A stretch of 40,000 bases of DNA from Symbiodinium natans (Eukaryota > Sar > Dinophyceae > Suessiales > Symbiodiniaceae), in assembly GCA_905221605.1 (NCBI GenBank), contig CAJNDS010000580.1, positions 1-40,000 on the forward strand. The letters are read 5' to 3'. Positions 31,351 to 40,000 of this stretch are shown piece after piece. The notes under the pieces were generated by a model, which did not search any database, was not told the DNA's origin, and saw only the letters and a program-made list of their open reading frames with translations. Position 1 is the stretch's first letter; every line of letters starts with the position of its first letter. A program made the translations under genes and the position numbers.

Positions 31351-32070
31351 GGGTCCGGAGCTCACACCGTTCCACCTATATGAAGGGGTTCCAGAGCTCA
31401 GACCTGCCCAGGAGAATGTTCCACCTATATGAAGGGGTCCGGAGCTCAGACCGTTCCACCTATATGAAGGGGTTCCAGAGCTCAGACCTGCCCAGAAGGA
31501 TGTTCCACCTATATGAAGGGGTCCGGAGCTCAGACCGTTCCACCTTATGAAGGGATTCCAGAGCTCAGACCTGCCCAGGAGGATGTTCCACCTATATGAA
31601 GGAGTCCGGAGCTCAGACCGTTCCACCTATATGAAGGGGTTCCAGAGCTCAGACCTGCCCAGGAAAATATTCCACCTATATGAAGCAGTCCGGAGCTCAG
31701 ACCGTTCCACCTATATGAAGGGGTTCCAGAGCTCAGACCTGTCCAGGAGGATGTTCCACCTATATGAAGGGGTCCGGAGCTCAGACCGTTCCACCTACAT
31801 GAAGGGGTTCCAGAGCCCAGACCTGTCCAGGAGGATGTTCCACCTATACGAAGGGGTCCGGAGCTCAGACCGTTCCACCTATATGAAGGGGTTCCAGAGC
31901 TCAGACCTGTCCAGGAGGATGTTCCACCTAAATGAAGGGGTCCCCAGGAGGATGTTCCACCTATATGAAGGGGTCCGGAGCTCAGACCGTTCCACCTATA
32001 TGAAGGTTCCAGAGCTCAGACCTGTCCAGGAGGATGTTCCACCTATATGAAGGAGTCCGGAGCTCAGACC
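31350..32070. repeat. Higher-order satellite, 84-bp dimer, about 8 copies
   Basis: Alternating 49-bp and 35-bp monomers, each starting GTTCCACCTATATGAAGGGG and continuing with either TTCCAGAGCTCAGACCTG..CCAGGAGGAT or TCCGGAGCTCAGACC. The shared core TTCCACCTATATGAAGG is also the heart of the 40-bp satellite, so the two arrays are related. Confidence 0.93.
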
Positions 32071-32356
32071 TTGTTGCACTTGTGTACGTGAGCTTCATGT
32101 TTTGAAGCATCGCGGCCTGCAGAGCTGTGGTGCAATTGCTGAGCTGGCGCGGCCTGTCGCGAGTTTCACTGCCAGCCCGCCGTATCACCAGACCTCTCGC
32201 TAGGACGCAAATTGCTGAAGCCACAGACCTTGTGCTAGGGTGCACTTGCTGAGCTTGGATTCCTAGTACAAGTTGCTGGGTGTTGAGATGTGTCCAGCGC
32301 GCCAAGTTCAGCTGCTCATTCAACGAAACTGTAGCTTCTCTCAGCCGCTCGTAGCC
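32071..32356. other. Spacer between satellite and the plus-strand gene
   Basis: About 285 bp of unique sequence with several loose GCACTTGCTGAGC-like repeats (near 32070, 32128, 32240). It is presumably the 5' flank of the following gene. The frame of that gene is open from about 32273 but without an ATG. Confidence 0.45.
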
Positions 32357-33595
32357 ATGCCTCGATGGTGTTCTGGCTACAACATGGGTTCCGATGGCAG
32401 CCTGCGCCCATGCAGGTTTGCGCTCGACGGGCGCGGGCATTCCGCGCAAGCTCGGAAAAATGGCAAATGCATCTTCTGCAATGAGGAGAGCATGAGTTCA
32501 ACTCTTCAAACACCTCAAGGCTTTGGCTTCGTGGTTCGGGCATTGAAGAAGTGGCGAGTGATGAAATCTCCTATTTTCGATTTGGCTTTCGAGCGCAGCT
32601 CGCTGACCAGCTTGCCAGCAGTCCAGGTGGAAACTTTGCGCGGCAATGCTCAAGATCTAGTCCGCAAATCCTGCCCAAAGCAACCGACTCACAAGACGCG
32701 GCGCCGCAAGATGGCGCAGTGGAAGAAAATGGCCTGGCGTCGCAACAAACTCGTCAAACTGCAGCGCTACACTGCAATAGCAAAGAGAACCCACCGTGTT
32801 CAGTGGCAAGCGTGGGATCGAATCGCGAAGGAGAACCCGCAGCTTTGGCTTTGGGCAAATTTCCGCAAGAACGGCGGCTTCTATCGCGACCCCTATGCCA
32901 ACGCCGTGCTCTCTGAATATACTCAGCTGCAAAACCAAGATCCATTCATCGAGGATGCATTCCTGCGGAGCTTCCACAAGTTTTGCCCCACATGTGGCAA
33001 ATCCATCAGGGGCCGTGGCCGTGGATATTGCCTGACACCTGCTTGTCGAGAGATCCTGGAGGTCAACCGCAAGCGCCGCAAGGATTTGCGAAAATGGCTC
33101 ATGAAGCGGGTTGAGGGCGACATCTCAATGGGCCCACCATTCAATGACGAGCTTTGTGCGTGGGCGAGTCGTGAAGGCTACTTTGCAAAGTTCGACACCA
33201 AAGCGGAGCAGCCCGCCAAGGAGCCTGCTGCTGCCGTAGCAGAGGAGCCGGTTGAGGAGCCCCTGACAAAGGAGCCTGCCGCCACCACCACCCAGGAACT
33301 TGCCCAGAAAACTCCGACGCAGGGGCCCAGCACAGCCGTGGAGCCCGCCATCAAGGCGCCCGCTGAGCCCGCAACCGCGACCGTCGCCAAGGAGCGCGCG
33401 ATCCAAGAGAAGAGCATGGACACGGAGCCCGCCGTCGCCCCGGAGCCTGCCGAAAAACATAAGATCCAGGAGGTCAGCGTGGATGTGGAAGAGGCCATCG
33501 AAGAATCTGCTGAGACTCCTCAGAGCAGCGCGTCATTGGCAGAAGTGCCAGCGGCGCTCGCAGAGGCCCCGGCCGACGACGCTGATGGCTTGTGA
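32357..33595 (+). CDS. CPF/CxxC-type zinc-motif protein, family member 3, with second zinc ribbon and acidic Pro/Ala/Glu tail
   Basis: 412 aa from the first ATG (GCCATGC context). N-terminal C5 ... PC19RF ... KC38IFC41 has the same four-Cys layout as the two minus-strand genes at 17.5-19.1 kb. Then GFGFVVRALKKW, a very basic region (~100-150, e.g. TRRRKMAQWKKMAWRRNK), and a second Cys cluster C210-x2-C213-x11-C225-x4-C230 (CPTCGKSIRGRGRGYC). From ~275 to the end the chain is low-complexity, made of Glu-Pro-Ala repeats. The basic middle suggests nucleic-acid contact, but that is inference from composition. It stands alone on the plus strand between a satellite and hairpin repeats. The long intact frame, clear zinc motifs and family relation make a real gene likely. 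No intron needed. Confidence 0.75.
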   Translation: MPRWCSGYNMGSDGSLRPCRFALDGRGHSAQARKNGKCIFCNEESMSSTLQTPQGFGFVVRALKKWRVMKSPIFDLAFERSSLTSLPAVQVETLRGNAQDLVRKSCPKQPTHKTRRRKMAQWKKMAWRRNKLVKLQRYTAIAKRTHRVQWQAWDRIAKENPQLWLWANFRKNGGFYRDPYANAVLSEYTQLQNQDPFIEDAFLRSFHKFCPTCGKSIRGRGRGYCLTPACREILEVNRKRRKDLRKWLMKRVEGDISMGPPFNDELCAWASREGYFAKFDTKAEQPAKEPAAAVAEEPVEEPLTKEPAATTTQELAQKTPTQGPSTAVEPAIKAPAEPATATVAKERAIQEKSMDTEPAVAPEPAEKHKIQEVSVDVEEAIEESAETPQSSASLAEVPAALAEAPADDADGL

Positions 33596-34592
33596 TTTCG
33601 CAGCCAGCCAATCATATTGTCTGAGCTTCGTGCAGATTGAAGCTTGCAGACAGCCAGCAGTCGGCGAACAGCACGTTTGCAGGAGTCTAGTGATAGCTAC
33701 GCAATCATCATGACAGATATGTTTGTCGTTTCAGCGACTGCTGGGTGCATCACCAAACGTGAGAGTGCGTTCGAATGGCAAGCGCGGAGAAGGAAAAATA
33801 GATGTGCCACGACCCTGGCTTCTGCAGCATAAAAGGGTTGCCAGAGCAGGGCTGCCTTTTAAGCGGTTGACGCGACTCTGCGTTAAAGTGTTAGCCAGAA
33901 GCAGGTGGATGACAGGGAGAGCACCTCATCTGTAAACAGAGGCGTCCTTCAAAAGAGCTGCCAGAACAAGTGCCCTTTTAAAAGGATGGATCCTGCGGGC
34001 GATCTTCTTCAAAGGCTGGGCCTCAGGTCGCGAAAGGCCCCGCAAGGCTCCAGAAGCCCCAAAAGCTCCAAACAAGTCTCAACACGACTCGCAAAAGCCC
34101 AAAAGCCCCAACAGGTCCCCAGAGCCCCCAAAAGGATCGAACACAAGTTATTTGTCGAGAGAGCAATCCGAGTTAAACTGAACGAACCTTCTAACCTTCG
34201 CGACTTCGTTTCAGGCCTCCCAGACACCCCCCCCCCCCCCAACCCCTTCCAGCCCAGCCCCCCACACCCTTTCAGTCACCAGCCACCCCAAAACATATTT
34301 GTAATGTGCTATCTATGACTTGAATATTCGGGGGTACCAGGGGGTGTCCCCCTGGCGCGGTCCAGCAGGGGCGATCCGTTTAAAAAGGGCTTTTTTCCGA
34401 CCCCCTAACCCTCTACAATTTCTATAAACCCTAAATTTAAAGATTGCTGGCGGGGTCCAAGGCGAGGAGTCCTGGCGGGGGGCCCGGGGGGCAGCGCCCC
34501 CCGAAACGGTAGCGTCGATTTAAAACATAGACCAAAACGCAAAACTTACCTGAACCCTATACAATGTCTATTAAGGCAGGTTCTAAAACACC
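33596..34592. other. 3' flank of the zinc-motif gene, with GC hairpins
   Basis: No further gene supported. A frame at 34009-34242 (minus) is a shadow of repeated CCCCAAAAGCCCC-like runs. Two strong GC hairpins occur: CCAGGGGG-TGT-CCCCCTGG near 34336 and a CGGGGGGC-AG-CGCCCCCCG near 34486. At 34374-34437 lies a module (TTTTTTCCGACCCCC, CTACAATTTCTATAAACCC) that returns at 36019-36080 on the other side of the palindromic array. Confidence 0.55.
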
Positions 34593-36036
34593 TTTTAAAA
34601 AGGTTGCGAGAGCAACCCCCTCCGATTTTGGGAGAGCTGTTCTCGCAACCGTTTTAAAAGGGGTTCGAAAACCTCTTTTAAAAAGGTTGCAAGAGCAGCT
34701 CTCTCAACCTTTTTCCAAGGGGCTGCTCTCGCAACCGTTTTAAAAGGGGTTCGAAAACCTCTTTTAAAAAGGTTGCAAGAGCAGCTCTCTCAACCTTTTT
34801 CCAAGGGGCTGCTCTCGCAACCGTTTTAAAAGGGGTTCGAAAACCTCTTTTAAAAAGGTTGCAAGAGCAGCTCTCTCAACCTTTTTCCAAGGGGCTGCTC
34901 TCGCAACCGTTTTAAAAGGGGTTCGAAAACCTCTTTTAAAAAGGTTGCAAGAGCAGCTCTCTCAACCTTTTTCCAAGGGGCTGCTCTCGCAACCGTTTTA
35001 AAAGGGGTTCGAAAACCTCTTTTAAAAAGGTTGCAAGAGCAGCTCTCTCAACCTTTTTCCAAGGGGCTGCTCTCGCAACCGTTTTAAAAGGGGTTCGAAA
35101 ACCTCTTTTAAAAAGGTTGCAAGAGCAGCTCTCTCAACCTTTTTCCAAGGGGCTGCTCTCGCAACCGTTTTAAAAGGGGTTCGAAAACCTCTTTTAAAAA
35201 GGTTGCAAGAGCAGCTCTCTCAACCTTTTTCCAAGGGGCTGCTCTCGCAACCGTTTTAAAAGGGGTTCGAAAACCTCTTTTAAAAAGGTTGCAAGAGCAG
35301 CTCTCTCAACCTTTTTCCAAGGGGCTGCTCTCGCAACCGTTTTAAAAGGGGTTCGAAAACCTCTTTTAAAATGGTTGCAAGAGCAGCTCTCTCAACCTTT
35401 TTCCAAGGGGCTGCTCTCGCAACCGTTTTAAAAGTGGTTCGAAAACCTCTTTTAAAAAGGTTGCAAGAGCAGCTCTCTCAACCTTTTTCCAAGGGGCTGC
35501 TCTCGCAACCGTTTTAAAAGGGGTTCGAAAACCTCTTTTAAAAAGGTTGCAAGAGCAGCTCTCTCAACCTTTTTCCAAGGGGCTGCTCTCGCAACCGTTT
35601 TAAAAGGGGTTCGAAAACCTCTTTTAAAAAGGTTGCAAGAGCAGCTCTCTCAACCTTTTTCCAAGGGGCTGCTCTCGCAACCGTTTTAAAAGTGGTTCGA
35701 AAACCTCTTTTAAAAAGGTTGCAAGAGCAGCTCTCTCAACCTTTTTCCAAGGGGCTGCTCTCGCAACCGTTTTAAAAGGGGTTCGAAAACCTCTTTTAAA
35801 AAGGTTGCAAGAGCAGCCCTCTCAACCTTTTTCCAAGGGGCTGCTCTCGCAACCGTTTTAAAAGGGGTTCGAAAACCTCTTTAAAAAGGTTGCAAGAGCA
35901 GCTCTCTCAACCTTTTTTCCAAGGGGCTGCTCTCGCAACCGTTTTAAAAGGGGTTCGAAAACCTCTTTTAAAAAGGTTGCAAGAGCAGCTCTCTCAATCT
36001 TTTTCCAAGAGGCTGCTCTCGCAACCGTTTTAAAAG
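34593..36036. repeat. Tandem array of 86-bp palindromic units (~17 copies)
   Basis: Period 86 bp (GTTCG at 34749 and 34835, and so on). Within each unit TTTTAAAAAGGTTGCAAGAG plus CAGC can pair with GCTGCTCTCGCAACCG plus TTTTAAAA: 22 of 24 positions complementary, with a loop of about 20 nt. Copies are almost identical (rare variants such as AAAATGG, AAAGTGG). The first unit (34593-34659) has a different loop but keeps the stem. 86 is not a multiple of 3, so no repeated protein is encoded. Confidence 0.95.
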
Positions 36037-36074
36037 GGTTTTTTTCCGACCCCCGAACCCTATACAATTTCTAT

Positions 36075-36154
36075 AAACCCTAAACCCTAAACCCTAAACC
36101 CTAAACCCTAAACCCTAAACCCTAAACCCTAAACCCTAAACCCTAAACCCTAAA
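36075..36154. repeat. Internal telomere-type array (CCCTAAA)n
   Basis: About 11 regular CCCTAAA copies running directly out of CTATAAACCCTAAA of the preceding module and into ACTCACCGGCACG of unit D. Confidence 0.95.
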
Positions 36155-38802
36155 CTCACCGGCACGTCTCTCTAACGCCTTGAGGCGTTAGAGGAGTGAC
36201 CCCGGCTGGTATACCACTTTGTACGGTGTCATGTCGAACATTCGTCACAAGTGTGCAATACTACACTCCGTATAGATTCCAGTGCGTGCCATCGCTAGTA
36301 CTTGGTGGCCGAGGACGACAGGACTTTCAATCCGAATTCGTCCGAGAGAATGTCGGACTCCATGTACATGACCGACATTCTATATTATAATATAATAGTA
36401 TCCCTAAAACCTCGGGTCTCTGTACTTCGTGTCGAAACCTGTTTTTTAGGATTTGGGATTATACTCGTATTTAGAAGGCAGAAATCCAAACCAAAATTTT
36501 CCATGCCTAAACCCATTTCCACATCGAAACCTGTTTTTTAGGATTTGGGATTCTAGTCGTGTTTAGAAGGCGGAAATCCAAACCAAAACTTTCCACACCT
36601 AAACCAATTTCCACATCGAAATCAATTTTTTCGGAATTGGGATTCTAGTCGTATTTAGAAGGCGGAAATCCAAACCAAATTTTTCATGCCTAAACCAATT
36701 TCCACATCGAAATCTGATTTTTAGGATTTGGGATTCTAGTCGTGTTTCAAAGGCGGAAATCCAAATTTGTCATGCCTGAACAATTTTTCGAGGTCGAAAC
36801 CGCCGTTGTTTGGATTTGAGATTATAGTCCAAATTAAAGGTATATAATTACCCGAATCGGATTCTCGGATCGATCCCCCGCACCCCCCTCCGTGCTTACA
36901 GGGTCGAAACTTGGGATGCTTTTTCGGGTCGAAACTGTCGGATCCGGGTTTGGGTGTCTGATCTACATTTTGGGCTCGGCCTGCACCAGTTTTCAGGTCG
37001 AATTGTGTGCTTTGGAGCAGGCGCAAACGAAGAAAGAGGGTTGCCTCGCCCTGGGCACCCGGCCCTGATCAAAGTGCATTTTTTATAAGCAAAATTCAGT
37101 AAGCCAAATCCGCCTTCTCCGGATCGCAGGAAGGTTCCAAAACTCGTTTTCCGTGCCGAAACTTTCGGATTAGGATGCCGGGTCGAAACCTAGGGTTTCA
37201 GGTTGAAATTTTCGGATTCGGACACCGGTTTCGGGTCGAAACTATCGGACCCAGCTTTGGGTTTCCAGATCGAAATTCCCAAGTCCCGGATTTAGGCTTC
37301 CGGATCGAAACTGTCGGAATTAGCCCCCTGCTAAAACCTGTATTAGTTTCAGGTTGAAACTTTCGGATTGAGCAGACGCAAACGAAGAAAGAGGGGTGCC
37401 TCGCCCTGGGCACCCGGTCCTGATCAAAATGCATTTTTTATAAGCAAAATTCAGTAAGCCAAATCCGCCTTCTCCGGATCGCAGGAAGGTTCCAAAACTC
37501 GTTCCTTCTCCGGATCGCAGGAAGGTTCCAAAACTCGTTTTCCGTGTCGAAAATTTCGGATTAGGATGCCGGGTCGAAACCTAGGGTTTCGGGTTGAAAT
37601 TTTCGGATTCGGACACCGGTTTCGGGTCGAAACTATCGGACCCAGCTTTGGGTTTCCAGATCGAAATTCCCAAGTCCCGGATTTAGGCTTCCGGATCGAA
37701 ACTGTCGGAATTAGCCCCCTTTTAAAACCTGTATTAGTTTCAGGTTGAAACTTTCGGATTGAGCAGACGCAAACGAAGAAAGAGGGGTGCCTCGACCTGG
37801 GCACTTGGCCCAGATCAAAATGCACTTTTTATAAGCAAAATTCAGGAAGCCAAATCAGCCTTCTCCGGATCGCAGGAAGGTTCCAAAACTCGTTTTCCGT
37901 GTCGAAAATTTCGGATTAGGATGCCGGGTCGAAACCTAGGGTTTCGGGTTGAAATTTTCGGATTCGGACACCGGTTTCGGGTCGAAACTATCGGACCCAG
38001 CTTTGGGTTTCCAGATCGAAATTCCCAAGTCCCAGATTTAGGCTTCCGGATCGAAACTCGGGTCGAAACTATCGGAGCCAGCTTTGGGTTTCCAGATCGA
38101 ATTCCCAAATTCCCGGATTTTGGCTTCCGGGTCGAAACTGTCGGAATTAGCTCCTGCTAAAACCTGTCTAAATTTCAGGTTGAAACTTTCGGATTCGAGT
38201 GCCGGTTTCGGGTTAAACCTCGGGTTTCGGGCTGAAACTTTCGGATTCGGACAGTGGTTTCGGGTCGAAACTCTCGGACCCAGCTTTGGGTTTCCAGATC
38301 TAAGTTCCCAAATACCGGATTTAGGCTTCCGGATCGAAACTGTCGGAATTAGCCCCGTGCTAAAACCTGTACAACCCCCAACCGTGCAAGACGGCCTGTA
38401 ATACTGCGTTTTTTTTTAGAAGTTCACGGTCCGCCAGTGTTCTCAGCAAATCAAGGACTGCTGTCCATAGTGCAAATGTCTTAGGCATATGTTGCCCATA
38501 AAGCGATTTCCTGCGAAGAGCGATTTTCAGCAAGAAAGAAAAGGGTGAGTCGAACCTGACAGAGGAAGAAAGAAAGAGAAGAGAAGAAAAAAAAAAAAGG
38601 GTGGCTTGGCTTAACGAAAAAGGGCGGAGCGAAGAGAGGGTGGGAGCCGCCCTCGAGCGGCGCGGGAGGGCGTCATCTCGGGGCGGTCACGCGGCCCCGA
38701 TCACACAGGCCACCCTGCGATTGCCCGAACGGCCGACTTTTCAAACTCGAAAGATGTGCGCAGGTGCCGCGCGCTCGCCCCGCGAGGTCTTTGTTCGAGA
38801 CG
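36155..38802. repeat. Telomere-bounded unit, copy D (complete)
   Basis: Same start (hairpin 36170-36193), palindrome, 92-bp repeats (36430-36760), the variant block also seen in copy C (about 36779-37080), three 355-bp-type repeats (37083-37440, 37441-37840 with a small internal duplication of CCTTCTCCGGATCGCAGGAA, 37841-38160), purine-rich stretch and GC-rich end. From about 37850 on it is nearly identical to copy B although 31 kb away. No gene seen. Confidence 0.85.
36170..36193. repeat. Perfect 10-bp-stem hairpin at the unit start (copy D)
   Basis: Same sequence and same 14-bp distance from the last CCCTAAA as at 2398 and 5257. Confidence 0.9.
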
Positions 38803-38949
38803 CCCTAAACCCTAAACCCTAAACCCTAAACCCTAAACCCTAAACCCTAAACCCTAAACCCTAAACCCTAAACCCTAAACCCTAAACCCTAAACCCTAAC
38901 CCTAAAACCCTACCCTAACCCCCTAACCTAAACCCTAAAACCCTAAACC

Positions 38950-38984
<35 letters not shown>

Positions 38985-39416
38985 ACCCTAAACCCTAAAC
39001 CCTAAACCCTAAACCCTAAACCCTAAACCCTAACCCTAAACCTAACCCTAAAAAACCCTAACCCTAACCCTAACCCTAAACCCTAAAACCCTAAACCCTA
39101 AACCCTAAACCCTAACCCTAAACCCTAAACCCTAAACCCCTAAACAAACCCTAAAACCCTAACCCTAAACCCTAAACCCTAAACCCTAAACCCAAACCCT
39201 AAACCCTAAACCCTAAACCCTAAACCCTAAACCCTAAACCCTAAACCCTAAACCACCCTAAACCCTAACACCCTAAACCTAACTAAACCTAAACCCTAAA
39301 CCCTAAACCCTAAACCCTAAACCCTAAACCCTAAACCCTAAACCCTAAACCCTAAACCCTAAACCCTAAACCCTAAACCCTAAACCCTAAACCCTAAACC
39401 CTAAACCCTAAACCCT
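38803..39416. repeat. Internal telomere-type array (CCCTAAA)n, longest in window
   Basis: About 610 bp. Regular at both edges; the middle (38890-39290) mixes CCCTAAA, CCCTAA and CCCTAAAA variants. The right border is CCCTCAAGA. Confidence 0.95.
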
Positions 39417-39900
39417 CAAGAGCCTATAAATTGAGCTTGCGTTTTGCATCGTGCGTGCCTTCTTCGTGCATCCTTGTCTAATTATCAGAGCAGACAATAT
39501 GCCTTCATCATGCATCCTTGTCAAATTATTTCAGTAGACATTATTCAATTACTTAAACCTCATATTGTTCAAACAGCACAATTCACTTAAACCACCAGAT
39601 TATTCAAAATGCTTTGTCAAAATTATCAGCGCACACAAAATGCCTTCATCATGTATCATTGTCAAATCATTTCGTCAAAATTATCAGACAAAATGCCGGT
39701 CTAGGGTTTAGGGTTTAGGGTTTGGGATTTAGAATTCATGATGAGCTTCAGGGTTTAGAATTCACGATGAGCTTTAAGCTTTCCATCATGCATCCTCGTC
39801 AAATTATATTAGCAGACAATATTCAATTTACTTAAATCTCATATAGTTCAAACAACACAATTCACTTCAATCACTATTTTTGTTTTCAAAATGCAACCCC
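39417..39900. repeat. AT-rich tail with loosely repeated blocks
   Basis: Three to four diverged copies of GCCTTCATCATGCATCCTTG-TCAAATTAT (39458, 39502, 39642, 39782), two followed by CAGACAATATTCAATTTACT-TAAA-like and CACAATTCACTT segments. No gene seen. Confidence 0.7.
39702..39723. repeat. Short telomere-type repeat in opposite orientation (TTTAGGG)
   Basis: About three TTTAGGG copies, then two degenerate ones (TTTGGGATTTAG, CAGGGTTTAG). This is the only place where the G-rich strand is on the plus strand. Confidence 0.85.
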
Positions 39901-39914
39901 TCCACTAAGGCTAT

Positions 39915-40000
39915 ATATGTAGATATATGTATATATTTTTTACTATATATACATACTATATTTACTATATATACTATATATACTATATATATTATATATA
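39915..40000. repeat. (TA)-rich microsatellite (TACTATATA)n
   Basis: Simple sequence of TATATA and ACTATATA runs up to the window end. Confidence 0.9.

Noticed and set aside
31204-32050. Repetitive frames of up to 167 codons in the satellite (plus and minus)
   Set aside because: The frames come from the 84-bp period, a multiple of 3, so any open register stays open. No start context or domain supports a protein.
35858-36067. Minus-strand frame with repeated REQPLGKK..ERAALATFLK
   Set aside because: The 86-bp period is not a multiple of 3, so the apparent protein repeat depends on local indels. The palindromic DNA explains it.
38803-39416. A true chromosome end
   Set aside because: Unique or repeat DNA continues on both sides of every CCCTAAA array, so in this assembly all are interstitial.
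1-40000. Spliced-leader gene or SL acceptor sequence
   Set aside because: I looked for the dinoflagellate SL ending TTTTGGCTCAAG and its complement and saw no match, so trans-splicing cannot be supported from this window.

Overview
The window looks like nuclear DNA of a dinoflagellate. Four observations support this. (1) Arrays of CCCTAAA, the TTTAGGG telomere repeat known from dinoflagellates and plants, occur at five places. (2) The main gene is a Helitron-type Rep/helicase interrupted by two very short introns with GC-AG borders, a donor type dinoflagellates use often. (3) Coding DNA is GC-rich and sits in a large excess of tandem repeats. (4) Most recognisable genes lie in one run on one strand. 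The species cannot be named from the sequence, and I see no spliced-leader, rRNA or tRNA gene.

Layout. 1-5245: two tandem copies of a ~2.4 kb non-coding unit bounded by telomere-type repeats. 5246-7575: a third, diverged copy. 7576-7821: a duplicated scrap of the helicase 3' end. 7825-12603 (minus): a Helitron RepHel gene, 1536 aa after removing two inferred introns, with ASCH-like, zinc-finger, HUH/Y2 Rep and PIF1-type helicase parts. 13796-15289 (minus): a Gly/Trp-rich and Lys/Arg-rich protein of unknown function. 15634-16237 (minus): an OTU-type cysteine protease with a one-base frame break. 16838-21090: two small zinc-motif genes of one family, a truncated segmental duplicate of one of them, and short repeats. 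21091-24246: 31-bp minisatellite blocks alternating with a ~380-bp module. 25086-25117: a 32-nt C run. 25171-25780: a partial copy of the telomere-bounded unit plus telomere repeats. 26272-31350: a ~5 kb satellite with a 40-bp period, passing into an 84-bp higher-order array (31350-32070). 32357-33595 (plus): a third zinc-motif family member. 34593-36036: about 17 copies of an 86-bp palindromic repeat. 36155-38802: another complete telomere-bounded unit. 38803-39416: a telomere-type array, then an AT-rich tail.

How the parts relate. Rep and helicase are one polypeptide once the introns are removed, and removal rebuilds the expected Y-x3-Y catalytic tyrosine pair. The OTU gene and the Gly/Trp-rich gene lie upstream on the same strand. 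OTU domains are known passengers of some Helitrons, so the minus-strand run 7.8-16.2 kb may be one large element or its remains, but I could not find its termini. The rest looks like subtelomere-like or heterochromatic repeat DNA in which telomere-bounded units, satellites and hairpin repeats have been amplified, in several cases recently, since copies are almost identical.
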